This document shows positions 9,901 through 17,594 of a stretch of DNA of 64,000 nucleotides, piece after piece. The notes under the pieces are model-generated. The model had not been told where the DNA came from. It saw only the letters and a program-made list of their open reading frames with translations, and ran no database searches. Source of the DNA: Thalassospiraceae bacterium LMO-SO8 (lineage in GTDB: Bacteria; Pseudomonadota; Alphaproteobacteria; Rhodospirillales; Casp-alpha2); the NCBI GenBank assembly GCA_031655335.1, contig CP134226.1, forward strand, positions 2,312,001-2,376,000, given 5' to 3'. The translations under genes and the position numbers were made by a program. The first letter of the stretch is position 1. Every line of letters begins with the position of its first letter.

Positions 9901-10078
9901 GCGAGGCGCCGTCGAAGAACGCACGCACGGTGACGATGGGACGGTCGACGTCGGGCAGTTCGCGCACCTCGACGCCCATGACCGCGGCCAGGCCGGCGAT
10001 CATGATCAACAGGTTCAGGACGACGACCAACGTGGGGCGGCGGACCGACAGGGACGGAAGGTCGCTGAACCGGGACAT
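6932..10078 (-). CDS. RND efflux pump permease (AcrB/MexB-like, HAE1 type)
   Basis: Inner-membrane proton-driven efflux permease of 1,048 residues, the normal length for RND transporters. It has twelve expected helices with two large periplasmic loops. The proton-relay pair is visible in helix 4 (GMIVDDAIVVLENIQRH) and the partner Lys in helix 10 (GLMAKNGILVVEFADQLR). The N-terminus (LSVRRPTLVVVLNLLIMIAG) and porter motif (DVDRPIVTVRAFFDGASPE) are typical. The start lies one base after the stop of the adaptor gene, so the two are translated from one message. No outer-membrane channel is adjacent; a TolC-type protein encoded elsewhere would complete the pump. Substrates are unknown. Confidence 0.95.
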   Translation of the reverse strand: MSRFSDLPSLSVRRPTLVVVLNLLIMIAGLAAVMGVEVRELPDVDRPIVTVRAFFDGASPETMDAEVVSVLEGAVARVSGVKRIEAASEENNGRVRAEFSPNVNLDVAANDIREAVAGVERQLPEGVEDITVVKADADSQPIIRLALVSDKVNQEDLTRIAEDDISPEFLSIDGVASVDLFGDQEQVLRIVVDPMKLARYGLSIDDVAKVLRSTRLDVPAGSFKSDDQMLLVRADASVWEPAKVEDLELRKDVRLGEVAQAFYGPAEAESYSVLNGSKVVGLGIVRRAQSNTIAISDAVNKSIERLNKRLKDVRLVKISDDARFIRSSVREVINSLLIAVAVVIAVIFMFMGGLRPTLIPTVAIPVAIMGTVGAIYLMGFSINILTLLAMVLATGMIVDDAIVVLENIQRHRVLGMKSYAAAVNGTRQVFFAVLATTATLISVFLPIAFLPSTAGKLFTEFGFTLAVAVAISSFVALSLVPMLASRLPDRGDAGPTKPPAILVAAGQRINAAYARMLEFTLNARLLILGGTAMLAATALLVYPTIKTELLPREDRGAIIIMMQGPDGVGLDYMDRQSVQAEALLRPLVDSGEAENVFAIVGRWDLNRVYLIAPLVPWDQRKRTQQEIAKSLNKDLKAIPGATARVRTPNSLNLRRAGGSIEFTLTGSNYKDIAAAAFDFLGAMRERMPRLEEPEVEFQQTQPQLSVKVDRRRAEDLGVQVEGIVDTLRAMVAGFEVAELNVNDRSIPVMLESAAGAINDPTDLFNLFVPTGDGRLVPLSAFVTLEEVGTAAELDRSGQKRAVEVEAVLPADMSLQEAIDGIQAIADDTLPPGIGLRFINEAATLQDTTNEVALTFAFAVLIVLLVLAAQFESVVSALVIVLTVPFGLAAAVFALKLSGGTINIYSQIGLVMLVGLMAKNGILVVEFADQLRDRGLSVAEAIRQAATIRLRPVMMTMLSTVLGALPLILATGAGSEARVAIGWVVFGGLGIATVFTLVLIPVIYSLLAPLSSNRAHAGVRLDRELREAEHVDTTEAPQADLESKPQAAE

Positions 10079-10079
10079 G

Positions 10080-11210
10080 TTACGGGGCCGCCTTTTTCTT
10101 GCTCTTGGGGGCGGCGTCGCCGGCGGCGAATTTGTCGAAGGGGATGGCCTGGATGCGCTGGCCGGGGCGCAGGCCCTGGACGCCCTCGACGACGATCAGG
10201 TCGTCGGCGTTCAGCGGTCCGTCGACCAGGATGCGGCCATGATCGCGGCGGACGATCTTGACGAAGACCTTTTCCGCGGTCTCGGTCTTGCCGTCCTTCT
10301 TGGCGACCCGCCACAGGTAGGCGCCGTCGCGGCTCCACAACACGGCGACCTCGCGGACGGTGGGATAGGGTTTGCCGGTGAAGGCAAGTTCGGTTTCGAA
10401 CGACGTGCCGGGGCGGATCAGGTCGTCCTCGTTGGGGATCGCCGCCTTGACCCGGAGCGTGCGCGTGATCGGGTCGATGCGGCTGCCCAGTTGGGAAACC
10501 TTGCCCGTAAGCCGCTGGTCCGGCGCGGTCCAGGGGCGGACCGTGACCGGGTCGTCGACCTTGACGCGCCCGGCGTATTCCTCGGGCAGTTCGAACTCGA
10601 CCAGGATTTCCGAGCGGTCGTCCAGGGTGGCGATCTGCGTGTCCGTGGTCACCCGGTCGCCGCGGTCGATGTCGGTCAGCCCGATGATGCCGTCGAAGGG
10701 GGCGTAGACGATGCGGTCGTCGAGCGCCTGTTCCGCCTGATCCAGGCGCAGGGCCGCGGCTTCCAGGTCGGTCTGCGCCGTTTCCAGGCGGGCCTGGGAC
10801 GCGGTGCCCGACGGCGCCAGTTTTTCCAGACGCTGCAACTGACGGGTCGCGTCCTTGACCGCAACCTTGGCCAGGCGCACGGCGATCTGCTGGTGGATGT
10901 CTTCCAGGCGCAGCAGAATTTGGCCCTTGTGGACCCGGTCCTGGCTGCGGAACGACACGGCGACGACCTCGCCGGCGGTCTTGGGGTAAAGCGCAGCGGA
11001 TTTGCGCGCCTCGCCGGTGCCGACGGCGCGGACGATGATCTTGTCCGTGGCGGCGGGCGCCTTTTCGACCAGAACCCGCGTGCCGCCGCCGGCCGCGCGC
11101 GGCGCGTCCTTGGGCCGGGCGCCGACCTCGTTGCCGTTCATGGCATACCAACCGGCGCCGAGAAGGACGGCCAGGCCGATGAGGACGGCAAGTTGGGTGC
11201 GCAGGTTCAT
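10080..11210 (-). CDS. RND efflux periplasmic adaptor (membrane fusion protein)
   Basis: Adaptor of 376 residues linking the RND permease to an outer-membrane channel. An N-terminal anchor (about residues 5-22), a lipoyl-like half (SAALYPKTAGEVVAVSFRSQDRVHKGQ), a short alpha-hairpin (about 100-155, SQARLETAQTDLEAAALRLDQAEQ), the second lipoyl half (RIVYAPFDGIIGLTDIDRGDRV) and beta-barrel/membrane-proximal domains follow in order. The ATG at 11210 starts the hydrophobic anchor; 21 earlier in-frame codons lack family character. It is the first gene of the two-gene operon with the permease. Confidence 0.93.
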   Translation of the reverse strand: MNLRTQLAVLIGLAVLLGAGWYAMNGNEVGARPKDAPRAAGGGTRVLVEKAPAATDKIIVRAVGTGEARKSAALYPKTAGEVVAVSFRSQDRVHKGQILLRLEDIHQQIAVRLAKVAVKDATRQLQRLEKLAPSGTASQARLETAQTDLEAAALRLDQAEQALDDRIVYAPFDGIIGLTDIDRGDRVTTDTQIATLDDRSEILVEFELPEEYAGRVKVDDPVTVRPWTAPDQRLTGKVSQLGSRIDPITRTLRVKAAIPNEDDLIRPGTSFETELAFTGKPYPTVREVAVLWSRDGAYLWRVAKKDGKTETAEKVFVKIVRRDHGRILVDGPLNADDLIVVEGVQGLRPGQRIQAIPFDKFAAGDAAPKSKKKAAP

Positions 11211-11414
11211 GGTCGATGTCTCAAATGCGGTTCCATGGTGTCGGGCCGAAGGATATCGGCCAATTCCACACAAATTCCTAATGCGCGGAGATTAGCCGGG
11301 AATTCATGGGAACTTATCAAGTTTCATGGCGTCGGCGGCTGGAATTTTGTAACAAGATGTCGCGCGCCGGCCCTGGGGGCGGCGCGCGCAACCGGAGCAA
11401 AAAGGAATTCCCGC

Positions 11415-11702
11415 ATGTTCGTCGTCACCGTCACCTTCGTCGTAAAACCTGAGCATATCGCGGATTTCTCCCCGGCGATGATCGAGAACGCGCGCGCGTC
11501 GGAAGACACCGAACCCGGTTGCCGGCAGTTCGACGTTTGCCGCGATGCGAAGGATCCGGCTGTTACATTTCTTTACGAAGTTTACGACGACGCGGCCGCC
11601 TTCGAGGCCCATAAGGCGACCGCCCATTTCAAATCCTTCGACGCCCTGGTCCAACCCTGGCTGGTGTCGAAAGAGGTCAAGACCTGGATTCTCGCGGATT
11701 AA
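11415..11702 (+). CDS. Antibiotic biosynthesis monooxygenase (ABM) domain protein
   Basis: Single-domain ABM/YgiN-like protein of 95 residues with the dimeric ferredoxin-like fold pattern: FVVTVTFVVKPEHIADF first strand and helix, EPGCRQFDVCRD central strand, FLYEVYDDAAAFEAH and the closing FKSFDALVQPWL helix. Members are small oxygenases or quinol-binding stress proteins; no substrate is implied here. The start at 11415 has AAAGGA at 11401-11405. The stop overlaps the stop of the convergent GNAT gene by four bases. Confidence 0.85.
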   Translation: MFVVTVTFVVKPEHIADFSPAMIENARASEDTEPGCRQFDVCRDAKDPAVTFLYEVYDDAAAFEAHKATAHFKSFDALVQPWLVSKEVKTWILAD

Positions 11703-12148
11703 AGCGGCAGCTTCATCCCGGCGTGGCTGTGCACGAAGCCGAGGGATTCGTAGAACGCCAAGGCATCCGGGCGTTCCCGGTCCGTGGTCAACTGAACCAT
11801 CCGGCAGCCTTTCTCCCGGGCCAGTCCGATGGCGTGTTCGAACATCGTCCGGCCGAGGCCGCTGCCGCGGGCCTTGGGCGCAACGCGCACGCCTTCGATC
11901 AACGCGCGCCAGCCGCCTTGGTGGGAAATGTTGGGCAGCAGGGTGATTTGCAGACAGCCGACGACGCCGTCGCCCGCGTCCGCAACCAGCAGGCGGGTGT
12001 TCGGATCGTCCTGAATCGCCTGGAAGGCATCCCGGTAACAGGCGGGCAGCGGCGTTTCCAGGCGTTCACGGCGCCGGCCGATCGGATCGTCGGCCAGCAG
12101 GGCGACGATATGGACGAGGTCGTCCGGGGTGGCGTCTCGGAATTTCAT
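11699..12148 (-). CDS. GNAT family N-acetyltransferase
   Basis: Acetyl-CoA-dependent acetyltransferase of 149 residues, a full GNAT domain. The acetyl-CoA binding motif A is visible as RVAPKARGSGLGRTMFEHA (R/Q-x-x-G-x-G/A), with the C-terminal ALAFYESLGFVHSHAGMKL characteristic of motif B. The substrate cannot be told. Convergent with and overlapping the ABM gene by four bases at their stop codons. Confidence 0.9.
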   Translation of the reverse strand: MKFRDATPDDLVHIVALLADDPIGRRRERLETPLPACYRDAFQAIQDDPNTRLLVADAGDGVVGCLQITLLPNISHQGGWRALIEGVRVAPKARGSGLGRTMFEHAIGLAREKGCRMVQLTTDRERPDALAFYESLGFVHSHAGMKLPL

Positions 12149-12342
12149 GGCGTCACTTTACCAGATTGAGCCCGGGCCGCCCGTCAAAGCCAAGCGGCAT
12201 CCGCTGCGCGGGATTTGTTTTTCCAAAGTGCAGACAAATTCATCGTAAATCATCGAATTTCGTTGAACATCAAAATATTCATCGTTAAGCCGATAAGGGA
12301 TCACGCCTGCCACGGCATGGGTATCGAATATGGGGAGAGGGC

Positions 12343-12846
12343 ATGCCGCCTAATGAACTCGGAAGTGCCGGCGATCAGCCGTCTTCCGATCTTGGGGTTA
12401 TGCAAAGCCCTAAAATTAAACGTGTTTTTGATTTTTGGACCAGCCTGCGCCGCGACCGGCCGTTTCCGGCATGGACCGACGTCAGATTGATGGATCTCTA
12501 CGACGTGGCGCCCTTCCTGGCCGTGGTTGACGCGGAACATGAGAATGGCGCTCTGCGCTTCCGTTATCGCTTCTGCGGCACGTCGCTGGTCGAGGCGCGA
12601 AGCCGCCTGGTCCCCGCGGATCCCACCGGAAAATGCATCGACGAGGTCGTTTGGCCGTTCGATCCGGCGCCGCTGCTTGCCGCATGCGTCAAGGTCGTGG
12701 ACCAGCGCAGGCCCGCACTGCTGGCCGTCGGCGATGTCAATGAAAGCGCCTATCACCTGCACGAACGGGGGTTTTTTCCTCTCGGATCGACCGATGGCGC
12801 GGTGTCACATATCCTCATCTGCGTCGATGAGGTCCGGGACACGTGA
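12343..12846 (+). CDS. PAS domain protein (PAS_5 / pfam07310-like)
   Basis: Protein of 167 residues resembling the PAS_5 family of alphaproteobacteria. Visible features are VFDFWTSLRRDRPFPAWTDV at the domain start, LPFLAVVDAE-like strand (here VAPFLAVVDAEH), RFRYRFCGTSLVEARSR, and a DPTGKCIDEV element where the family has D-x-T-G-K. No output domain is fused. Start at 12343 follows a GGGGAGAGG ribosome-binding site. The 194-bp upstream region is AT-richer than its neighbours. Ligand and role are unknown. Confidence 0.75.
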   Translation: MPPNELGSAGDQPSSDLGVMQSPKIKRVFDFWTSLRRDRPFPAWTDVRLMDLYDVAPFLAVVDAEHENGALRFRYRFCGTSLVEARSRLVPADPTGKCIDEVVWPFDPAPLLAACVKVVDQRRPALLAVGDVNESAYHLHERGFFPLGSTDGAVSHILICVDEVRDT

Positions 12847-12919
12847 CGCCGATGTTTCCAACCGGCCGTGTCGAGGGTTAAATAGGGCTCGGACGTTTCA
12901 ACGAGGATACGATCGCACC

Positions 12920-14083
12920 ATGACCAACCGCCCCACATCGCCGCCTGCCGCCTCCAACGAACCGACCCTGGACGCCGACGAAATTCTTGTCGGCATTCTC
13001 GAATGGGTCGCCATCGAAAGCCCGTCCCATGACGGCGTCGCGGTCAACCGCATGGTCGATCTCGTCGAAAAGGGTCATGCGGCGCTGGGTGCGCGGATCG
13101 AGCGCACGCCGGGGCGCGACGGGTTCGGCGACATTCTGGTGACGCGCACGCCCTGGGGCGGTGACGGGCCGGGGATTCTCGTGCTGTCGCACCTGGATAC
13201 GGTGCACGCCATGGGCACCATCGAGAACGAACTGAAGGTGCGGCGCGAGGGCGACAAGGTCTACGGTCCCGGCATCTACGACATGAAATCCGGCGCCTAT
13301 ATCGCCAATCACGCCTACCGCCACCTGGTTCGCGCGGGCAAGGAAACGCCGCTGCCGATCACCTTCATGTACGTTCCGGAAGAGGAAATCGGCAGCCCCA
13401 CGTCGCGTCAGATGATCGTCGACCTGGCGAAGAAGAACAAATACGTCCTGGTCACCGAACCGGCGCGCGAAGGCGGCAAGATCGTCACGGCGCGCAACGG
13501 GCGTCTGAAATACGACATCACCGTGACCGGGCGCCCGTCCCACGCCGGCGTGCGCCACATGGACGGGCGCAGCGCGATCCGGGAAATGGCCCACCAGATC
13601 CTGTTTCTCGAGGGACTGACCGATTACGGCCGTTCCATTACCTGTTCCGTCGGCACGATTGCCGGCGGTACCCTGACCAACGTGGTGCCGGCGAAATGCA
13701 GCATCACCGTGGACCTGCGCGTGCCGGACATGGCGGCGGCCGAGGAAATCATGGCCAAGGTCGAAGGCATGGCGCCGGTCGATCCGGACTGTGTTCTGGA
13801 GATTACCGGCGGGGTCGACCGTCCGCCTTATGAAAAATTCGAAGGCATCGAAAAGTTGTTCCAGCACGCCAAGGGCCTGGCGGCGGAGATCGGTTTCGAC
13901 CTCCAGGACCTGAAGACCGGCGGCGGGTCCGACGGTAACTTCACCGGCGCCCTCGGAATCCCCACGCTGGACGGTCTGGGCGCCGACGGCCACGGCGCTC
14001 ATTCCCATGACGAATTCATCTACTACTCGTCCCTGGTTGAGCGCTGCCGCCTGATGATCCGGTTGTTCGAAACCCTGGAGTAG
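12920..14083 (+). CDS. M20 family metallopeptidase (glutamate carboxypeptidase-like)
   Basis: Zinc-dependent M20 peptidase of 387 residues, related to carboxypeptidase G2. Metal and catalytic residues in sequence are H91 (LSHLDTVH), D121 (GIYDMKSG), E154/E155 (YVPEEEIGSP), and near the C-terminus GGGSDGN and AHSHDEF. The dimerisation domain sits in the middle (VTGRPSHAGVRHMDGRSAI). No signal peptide is seen. The frame is open far upstream, but that part is a shadow of the PAS gene; the ATG at 12920 fits the family N-terminus. Two bases separate its stop from the cytochrome c start. Confidence 0.9.
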   Translation: MTNRPTSPPAASNEPTLDADEILVGILEWVAIESPSHDGVAVNRMVDLVEKGHAALGARIERTPGRDGFGDILVTRTPWGGDGPGILVLSHLDTVHAMGTIENELKVRREGDKVYGPGIYDMKSGAYIANHAYRHLVRAGKETPLPITFMYVPEEEIGSPTSRQMIVDLAKKNKYVLVTEPAREGGKIVTARNGRLKYDITVTGRPSHAGVRHMDGRSAIREMAHQILFLEGLTDYGRSITCSVGTIAGGTLTNVVPAKCSITVDLRVPDMAAAEEIMAKVEGMAPVDPDCVLEITGGVDRPPYEKFEGIEKLFQHAKGLAAEIGFDLQDLKTGGGSDGNFTGALGIPTLDGLGADGHGAHSHDEFIYYSSLVERCRLMIRLFETLE

Positions 14084-14085
14084 CC

Positions 14086-14487
14086 ATGTTTCGCCCCGTC
14101 GTTCCCCTGGCCACGGTTGTCCTGCTGGCATTGCAGGGACCGGCGGCGGGTGCCGATGCCGCCAACGGCAAGGCGCTGGCGGAAAAGCATTGCGCGCGTT
14201 GCCACGTGGTCGGCGCGTTCAATCCGCAAGGCGGGATCGGCTCGACCCCGTCCCTGCAGTGGATCAAGAAACTGCCCGACTGGCGCGATCGGTTTCAGAC
14301 GTTCTACGTCCGCCGCCCCCACCTGGCCTTCATCAAGGTCAAGGGGCTGGAGCCTCTGACCAAGCTGCCGCCTTACGCCACGCCGATTGAGATCACGACC
14401 GGCGACGCCGACGATATCTTCGCCTTTGTCGAATCGATGCCCGTGCCCAAGGGCCATTCGGACATCACCCCGATCGACGGTAAATAG
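14086..14487 (+). CDS. Exported c-type cytochrome, single haem, distal Met apparently missing
   Basis: Periplasmic monohaem cytochrome c of 133 residues. A signal peptide occupies about residues 1-23 and CARCH (36-40) is the haem attachment site. In class I cytochromes a Met-Pro-Pro element supplies the distal ligand; here the matching place reads KLPPYATP (Leu at about residue 94), and the only Met of the mature protein is M118 in the last helix. Another ligand, such as the His in RRPHLAF (H79), or an open site is possible. It starts 2 bp after the M20 peptidase and is surely co-transcribed, an odd pairing. Haem binding is certain from the motif; electron partner unknown. Confidence 0.85.
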   Translation: MFRPVVPLATVVLLALQGPAAGADAANGKALAEKHCARCHVVGAFNPQGGIGSTPSLQWIKKLPDWRDRFQTFYVRRPHLAFIKVKGLEPLTKLPPYATPIEITTGDADDIFAFVESMPVPKGHSDITPIDGK

Positions 14488-14497
14488 CGAAGGCGGT

Positions 14498-14956
14498 CTA
14501 TTCCCAATCCGCCTTGGACAGCGACGCGATCAGGTCGTGCACCGCGCGGCGTTTGCGTGGATTGTCGATGCTGTAATAGGCGGTGACCAGTTCGGTGGTT
14601 TCGCTGGACCCCATGACGTCCGAGGAATCGCGCGGGTCTTCGGAGAACACGACGTCCAGATCGAAATTGTCCTGGGTCATCTGGATATCCTGCGGCATGC
14701 CGTCGAAGAAATAGGCAACGGGAATATCGAGGATTCGGCTGAGCTGGTACAGCCGGCTGGCGCCGATTCGGTTGGCGCCCCGTTCGTATTTCTGGATTTG
14801 CTGGAACGTCAGGCCCAAAGAGTCCCCCAACTCCCCCTGACTCATCCCTTTTCGTTTTCGTTGCTCGCGAACCCGCCCGCCGACATGGATGTCCACGGGA
14901 TGTGCGACCCCGGGCGGCATGCGGTTCGGGTGCGATTTTTTGGATGCTTTAGGCAT
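14498..14956 (-). CDS. XRE family HTH regulator (PraR-like paralogue 1)
   Basis: DNA-binding regulator of 152 residues with an N-terminal basic stretch, the HPVDIHVGGRVREQRKRKG lead, and a Cro/C1 helix-turn-helix (MSQGELGDSLGLTFQQIQKYE). The GANRIGASRLYQLSRILDIP segment that follows is conserved in alphaproteobacterial regulators of the PraR type, and LVTAYYSIDNPRKRRAVHDLI ends the protein. PraR of rhizobia represses adhesin and quorum-sensing genes. The ATG at 14956 has GGAGG 12 bases upstream; a TTG four codons earlier would abut that site. It is a paralogue of the regulator at 25565-26029. Confidence 0.88.
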   Translation of the reverse strand: MPKASKKSHPNRMPPGVAHPVDIHVGGRVREQRKRKGMSQGELGDSLGLTFQQIQKYERGANRIGASRLYQLSRILDIPVAYFFDGMPQDIQMTQDNFDLDVVFSEDPRDSSDVMGSSETTELVTAYYSIDNPRKRRAVHDLIASLSKADWE

Positions 14957-15206
14957 ATACGGTTTCAACCTCCGTTTTTACTATCCGTTGAATTTTTGGA
15001 TAATTGGTCTGATTTGTGGAGGATTTCAGGGAGAGCAAACCCTTTGAATCCGTGGGCACGCTAACACACTGCATATCCGCATGTTATCTAGACGAAAGGC
15101 CTATAAGCATCACAAAATACACGGAATTATCGGTCCGTGGCGCCTGTCGGCGTTACTATAAATTGTATGTCGAAATCATCCCGGTCCGAGGGGCCGGGGC
15201 GGAGAC
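14957..15206. other. AT-richer 250-bp intergenic region upstream of the XRE gene
   Basis: No gene is supported here. The stretch has clearly lower GC than both neighbours, as expected for a promoter region of the minus-strand XRE gene, and holds the 3' end of the message from the citryl-CoA lyase operon. A short open frame on the plus strand (15016-15210) has no family features. Confidence 0.5.
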
Positions 15207-16019
15207 CTAGTCGTCACCGCCGTCGTTGCCGCCGTCGTCCTGGATGCCCACGGGGGCATTCCCCGCGTAGGGAATTTCCTCTTCGACCAGATCCCAGATG
15301 GCGCGGGCGGTCGGAACGTCGCGTTCCTCGGCGATATGGGCGACAAGTCCCGCGGCGCGGGCGATCACGGCGAAGCCGCGCATGATTTCCGGCGGGATGC
15401 CGATCTCCGACAGCACCGCCGCCGTGCCGCCCGTGGCGTTGATGGTCATGTGTTTGCCGAATGAATCGTCGACAGCCTGACTCAGGACTTCGATGGCGCG
15501 GATGTAATCGCCTCTGACGCCGTTCGCCCGGGCGATTTCGAACAGCTTGGGCGTGCGCGGATCGTCCGGTTTGTGCAGGTGATGGCCGAACCCGGGCAGG
15601 TGTTTGCGCGTGGCCCGGTGTTCGGCGACGATCCGTTTCGCCGCCGTGTCCAGGGGCTCCGTTCCCTCGACCATTTCACGCAGCAGTTTGGAGCAGTTCT
15701 CCATGGTGCCGACGAAGGTCGATCCGACGTTCAGAAGCCCCGCCGCGACGGCGGCCTGGAGGGCTTCGGGCGCCGAATGATAGGTTAGGCGCGTGGCGAC
15801 GGCGCTGGGCGTCAGGCCGTGTTCCATCAGCGCCAGCAGCACCGCGTCAATGATCGCGATGTCGGCGGGTGTCGCCGGGCGGCCCAGGATGTGGCCGATC
15901 ATGGCTTCGGTGAAGCTCATCTTGCCCATCATGTCCGTCACCAGATTCTGGTCGCGGTAGTACAGATCCGTCAGCGTATGGGTCGCCAGTTTCTGGGTCG
16001 GTTTGATCTTGTCTGCCAT
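15207..16019 (-). CDS. Citryl-CoA lyase-type (short citrate synthase-like) protein
   Basis: Protein of 270 residues matching the short, citrate-synthase-fold family annotated as citryl-CoA lyase, much shorter than the roughly 430 residues of citrate synthase. The active-site segment LPGFGHHLHKPDDPR (H146) corresponds to the GFGH element with the second catalytic His of citrate synthase, and ARAAGLVAHIAEE to the C-terminal substrate segment. The family cleaves or forms 3-hydroxyacyl-CoA with acetyl-CoA; the exact substrate is unknown. It ends in an acidic Gly/Asp tail. The stop of the upstream acyl-CoA ligase gene lies 4 bp after... upstream of its start codon, so both are one operon. Confidence 0.82.
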   Translation of the reverse strand: MADKIKPTQKLATHTLTDLYYRDQNLVTDMMGKMSFTEAMIGHILGRPATPADIAIIDAVLLALMEHGLTPSAVATRLTYHSAPEALQAAVAAGLLNVGSTFVGTMENCSKLLREMVEGTEPLDTAAKRIVAEHRATRKHLPGFGHHLHKPDDPRTPKLFEIARANGVRGDYIRAIEVLSQAVDDSFGKHMTINATGGTAAVLSEIGIPPEIMRGFAVIARAAGLVAHIAEERDVPTARAIWDLVEEEIPYAGNAPVGIQDDGGNDGGDD

Positions 16020-16023
16020 GGGT

Positions 16024-17568
16024 CTAGGCCTCCTGGAACTGGGCTTTGGCTTCGCGGCGGAGCACCTTGCCCACGGGACTGCGCGGCAGTTCGTCGACGA
16101 AATGCACGCGCTTCGGCGCCTTCACGGAATCCAGCCGCGATTTGACGTACTGGATGATTTCGTCCTCGCCGGGCGTATGGTCGGCGTGGACCTCGACCGC
16201 CGCCTGCACGGCTTCGCCCCATTTATCGTCGGGCAGGCCGAACACGACGCATTCCTTGACCGCCGGGTGCTGGCCCAGCACGGCCTCGACATCGGACGGG
16301 AACACGTTGAAGCCGCCGGTGACGATCATGTCGCGGATGCGGTCCTTGATGTAGATGAAGCCGTCTTCCTCGATCTCGGCGACGTCGCCGGTGTACAGCC
16401 AGCCGTCTTTGATGGTCTCGGCCGTGGCGTCCGGCATGTCGAGGTAGCCCTTCATGACCAGGTCGGACTTGATGACGATTTCGCCCGCCTGGCCGGTCGG
16501 CAGGAAATTACCCTCGGGGTCGACCACGCGCAGGTCGCAGCGATCCGTGGCCCGGCCGCAGGACGCCAGACGATGATCGTTCTCAAGCCAATCCCGCGAC
16601 CGCATGACGGTGACGATCTGCGGCACCTCGGTCTGGCCGTAGCAGGTTTCCAGCGCGTTGTTGAACATCGGCAGGCCGCGCTTGATTTCGTCCGGGCGCA
16701 TGGCGGCACCCCCGATGATGACGTGCTTGAGGCTTTTGAAGTCGCGTTTCGTCAGGTCTTCCTCGGCCATCATCATGTAGATCACCGTCGGCGGCAGGAA
16801 TACGGTGGTCACGCGGTCCTTCTCGATGGCCTCGATGATCGCGGCCGGGCGCGCCGGCTGCGGCATGAAGACCTGCATGCCGCCCTGGGCCAGGATCGGC
16901 ACCAGCAGGGTGCCCGTGCCGTGGGTCATGGGCGCGGCCAGCAGGTTGCGGTCGTCGCCGTCCAGTTCGAACGCGCGGATCATCAGGTCGATGCAGGTGT
17001 GCCACACGCGGTAGGTCTGCTGCACGCCCTTGGGCCGGCCCGACGAGCCGCCGGTGAATTTGATGGCCTGCACGTCGTCGGGCGCGAGGTCGTGACGTTT
17101 CGGCGTCCGGCCGGCGAAATCGGCCATCAGGGCCGCCAGGTTCAGGTCGCCGCCGCAGGCATGCTGGCTGCCGCCGGTCGGCCGTCCGCGCACCACCGTG
17201 GCGGCGCCGGGATCGAAGCGGTCCATGCAGTCGGCGTCGGCGACGATGATCGACGGCGCCGTGACCTCCGCCATGCGGGTCAGCTCCTCCGCCCCGTTGC
17301 GGGGGTTGAGCGGCACCCAGGTCTTGCCGGCGGCGAGCGTGCCCAGGAACGCGGTCAGATGTTCGACCGTGTTGTAGCCGCAGATGCCGACCCGGCTTTG
17401 CGGCGTCGGGTCGATGTCCTGAAGGGCGGCGGCCATGGCGTTCACGCGGGCGGCCAGATCGCCGTGGGTCAGGGTCAGGTCGCCGTCCTTGATGGCGATG
17501 CGGTCCGGCGCCTTGGCGGCGGCGCGGAGGAAATGGTCGATGGGCAGGTCCATGGCGGGAATCTTCAT
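16024..17568 (-). CDS. AMP-forming acyl-CoA synthetase (class I adenylate-forming enzyme)
   Basis: ATP-dependent acid:CoA ligase of about 514 residues. Core motifs: P-loop FTGGSSGRPKG (171-181), the YGQTEVP adenylate motif, YTGDVAEIEEDGFIYIKDRIRD hinge region, GGFNVFPSDVEAVL, and the catalytic lysine K501 in SPVGKVLRR. It activates a carboxylic acid of unknown identity. Start is uncertain: ATG at 17568, a later ATG at 17553 and a TTG at 17598 overlapping the upstream gene are all possible; none has a strong ribosome-binding site. It lies between the carbonic-anhydrase-like gene (26 bp upstream) and the citryl-CoA lyase gene (4 bp downstream), suggesting an acid is activated to its CoA ester and then cleaved. 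Confidence 0.9.
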   Translation of the reverse strand: MKIPAMDLPIDHFLRAAAKAPDRIAIKDGDLTLTHGDLAARVNAMAAALQDIDPTPQSRVGICGYNTVEHLTAFLGTLAAGKTWVPLNPRNGAEELTRMAEVTAPSIIVADADCMDRFDPGAATVVRGRPTGGSQHACGGDLNLAALMADFAGRTPKRHDLAPDDVQAIKFTGGSSGRPKGVQQTYRVWHTCIDLMIRAFELDGDDRNLLAAPMTHGTGTLLVPILAQGGMQVFMPQPARPAAIIEAIEKDRVTTVFLPPTVIYMMMAEEDLTKRDFKSLKHVIIGGAAMRPDEIKRGLPMFNNALETCYGQTEVPQIVTVMRSRDWLENDHRLASCGRATDRCDLRVVDPEGNFLPTGQAGEIVIKSDLVMKGYLDMPDATAETIKDGWLYTGDVAEIEEDGFIYIKDRIRDMIVTGGFNVFPSDVEAVLGQHPAVKECVVFGLPDDKWGEAVQAAVEVHADHTPGEDEIIQYVKSRLDSVKAPKRVHFVDELPRSPVGKVLRREAKAQFQEA

Positions 17569-17594
17569 GCTGGTTTGAGGGGGGTGAGGGCGGA

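Noticed and set aside
8222-10261. Plus-strand open frame opposite the RND permease
   Set aside because: Composition is His/Gln/Asp/Gly-rich nonsense typical of antisense frames; the permease on the minus strand is unambiguous.
14490-14515. AAGGCGG ... CCGCCTT inverted repeat at the convergent ends of the cytochrome c and XRE genes, as a terminator
   Set aside because: The 7-bp stem has a 12-base loop and no T-tract on either side, and it overlaps the last codons of the XRE gene.
15016-15210. Short plus-strand frame of 64 codons in the intergenic region
   Set aside because: AT-rich intergenic DNA, no family features, and it overlaps the end of the citryl-CoA lyase gene.
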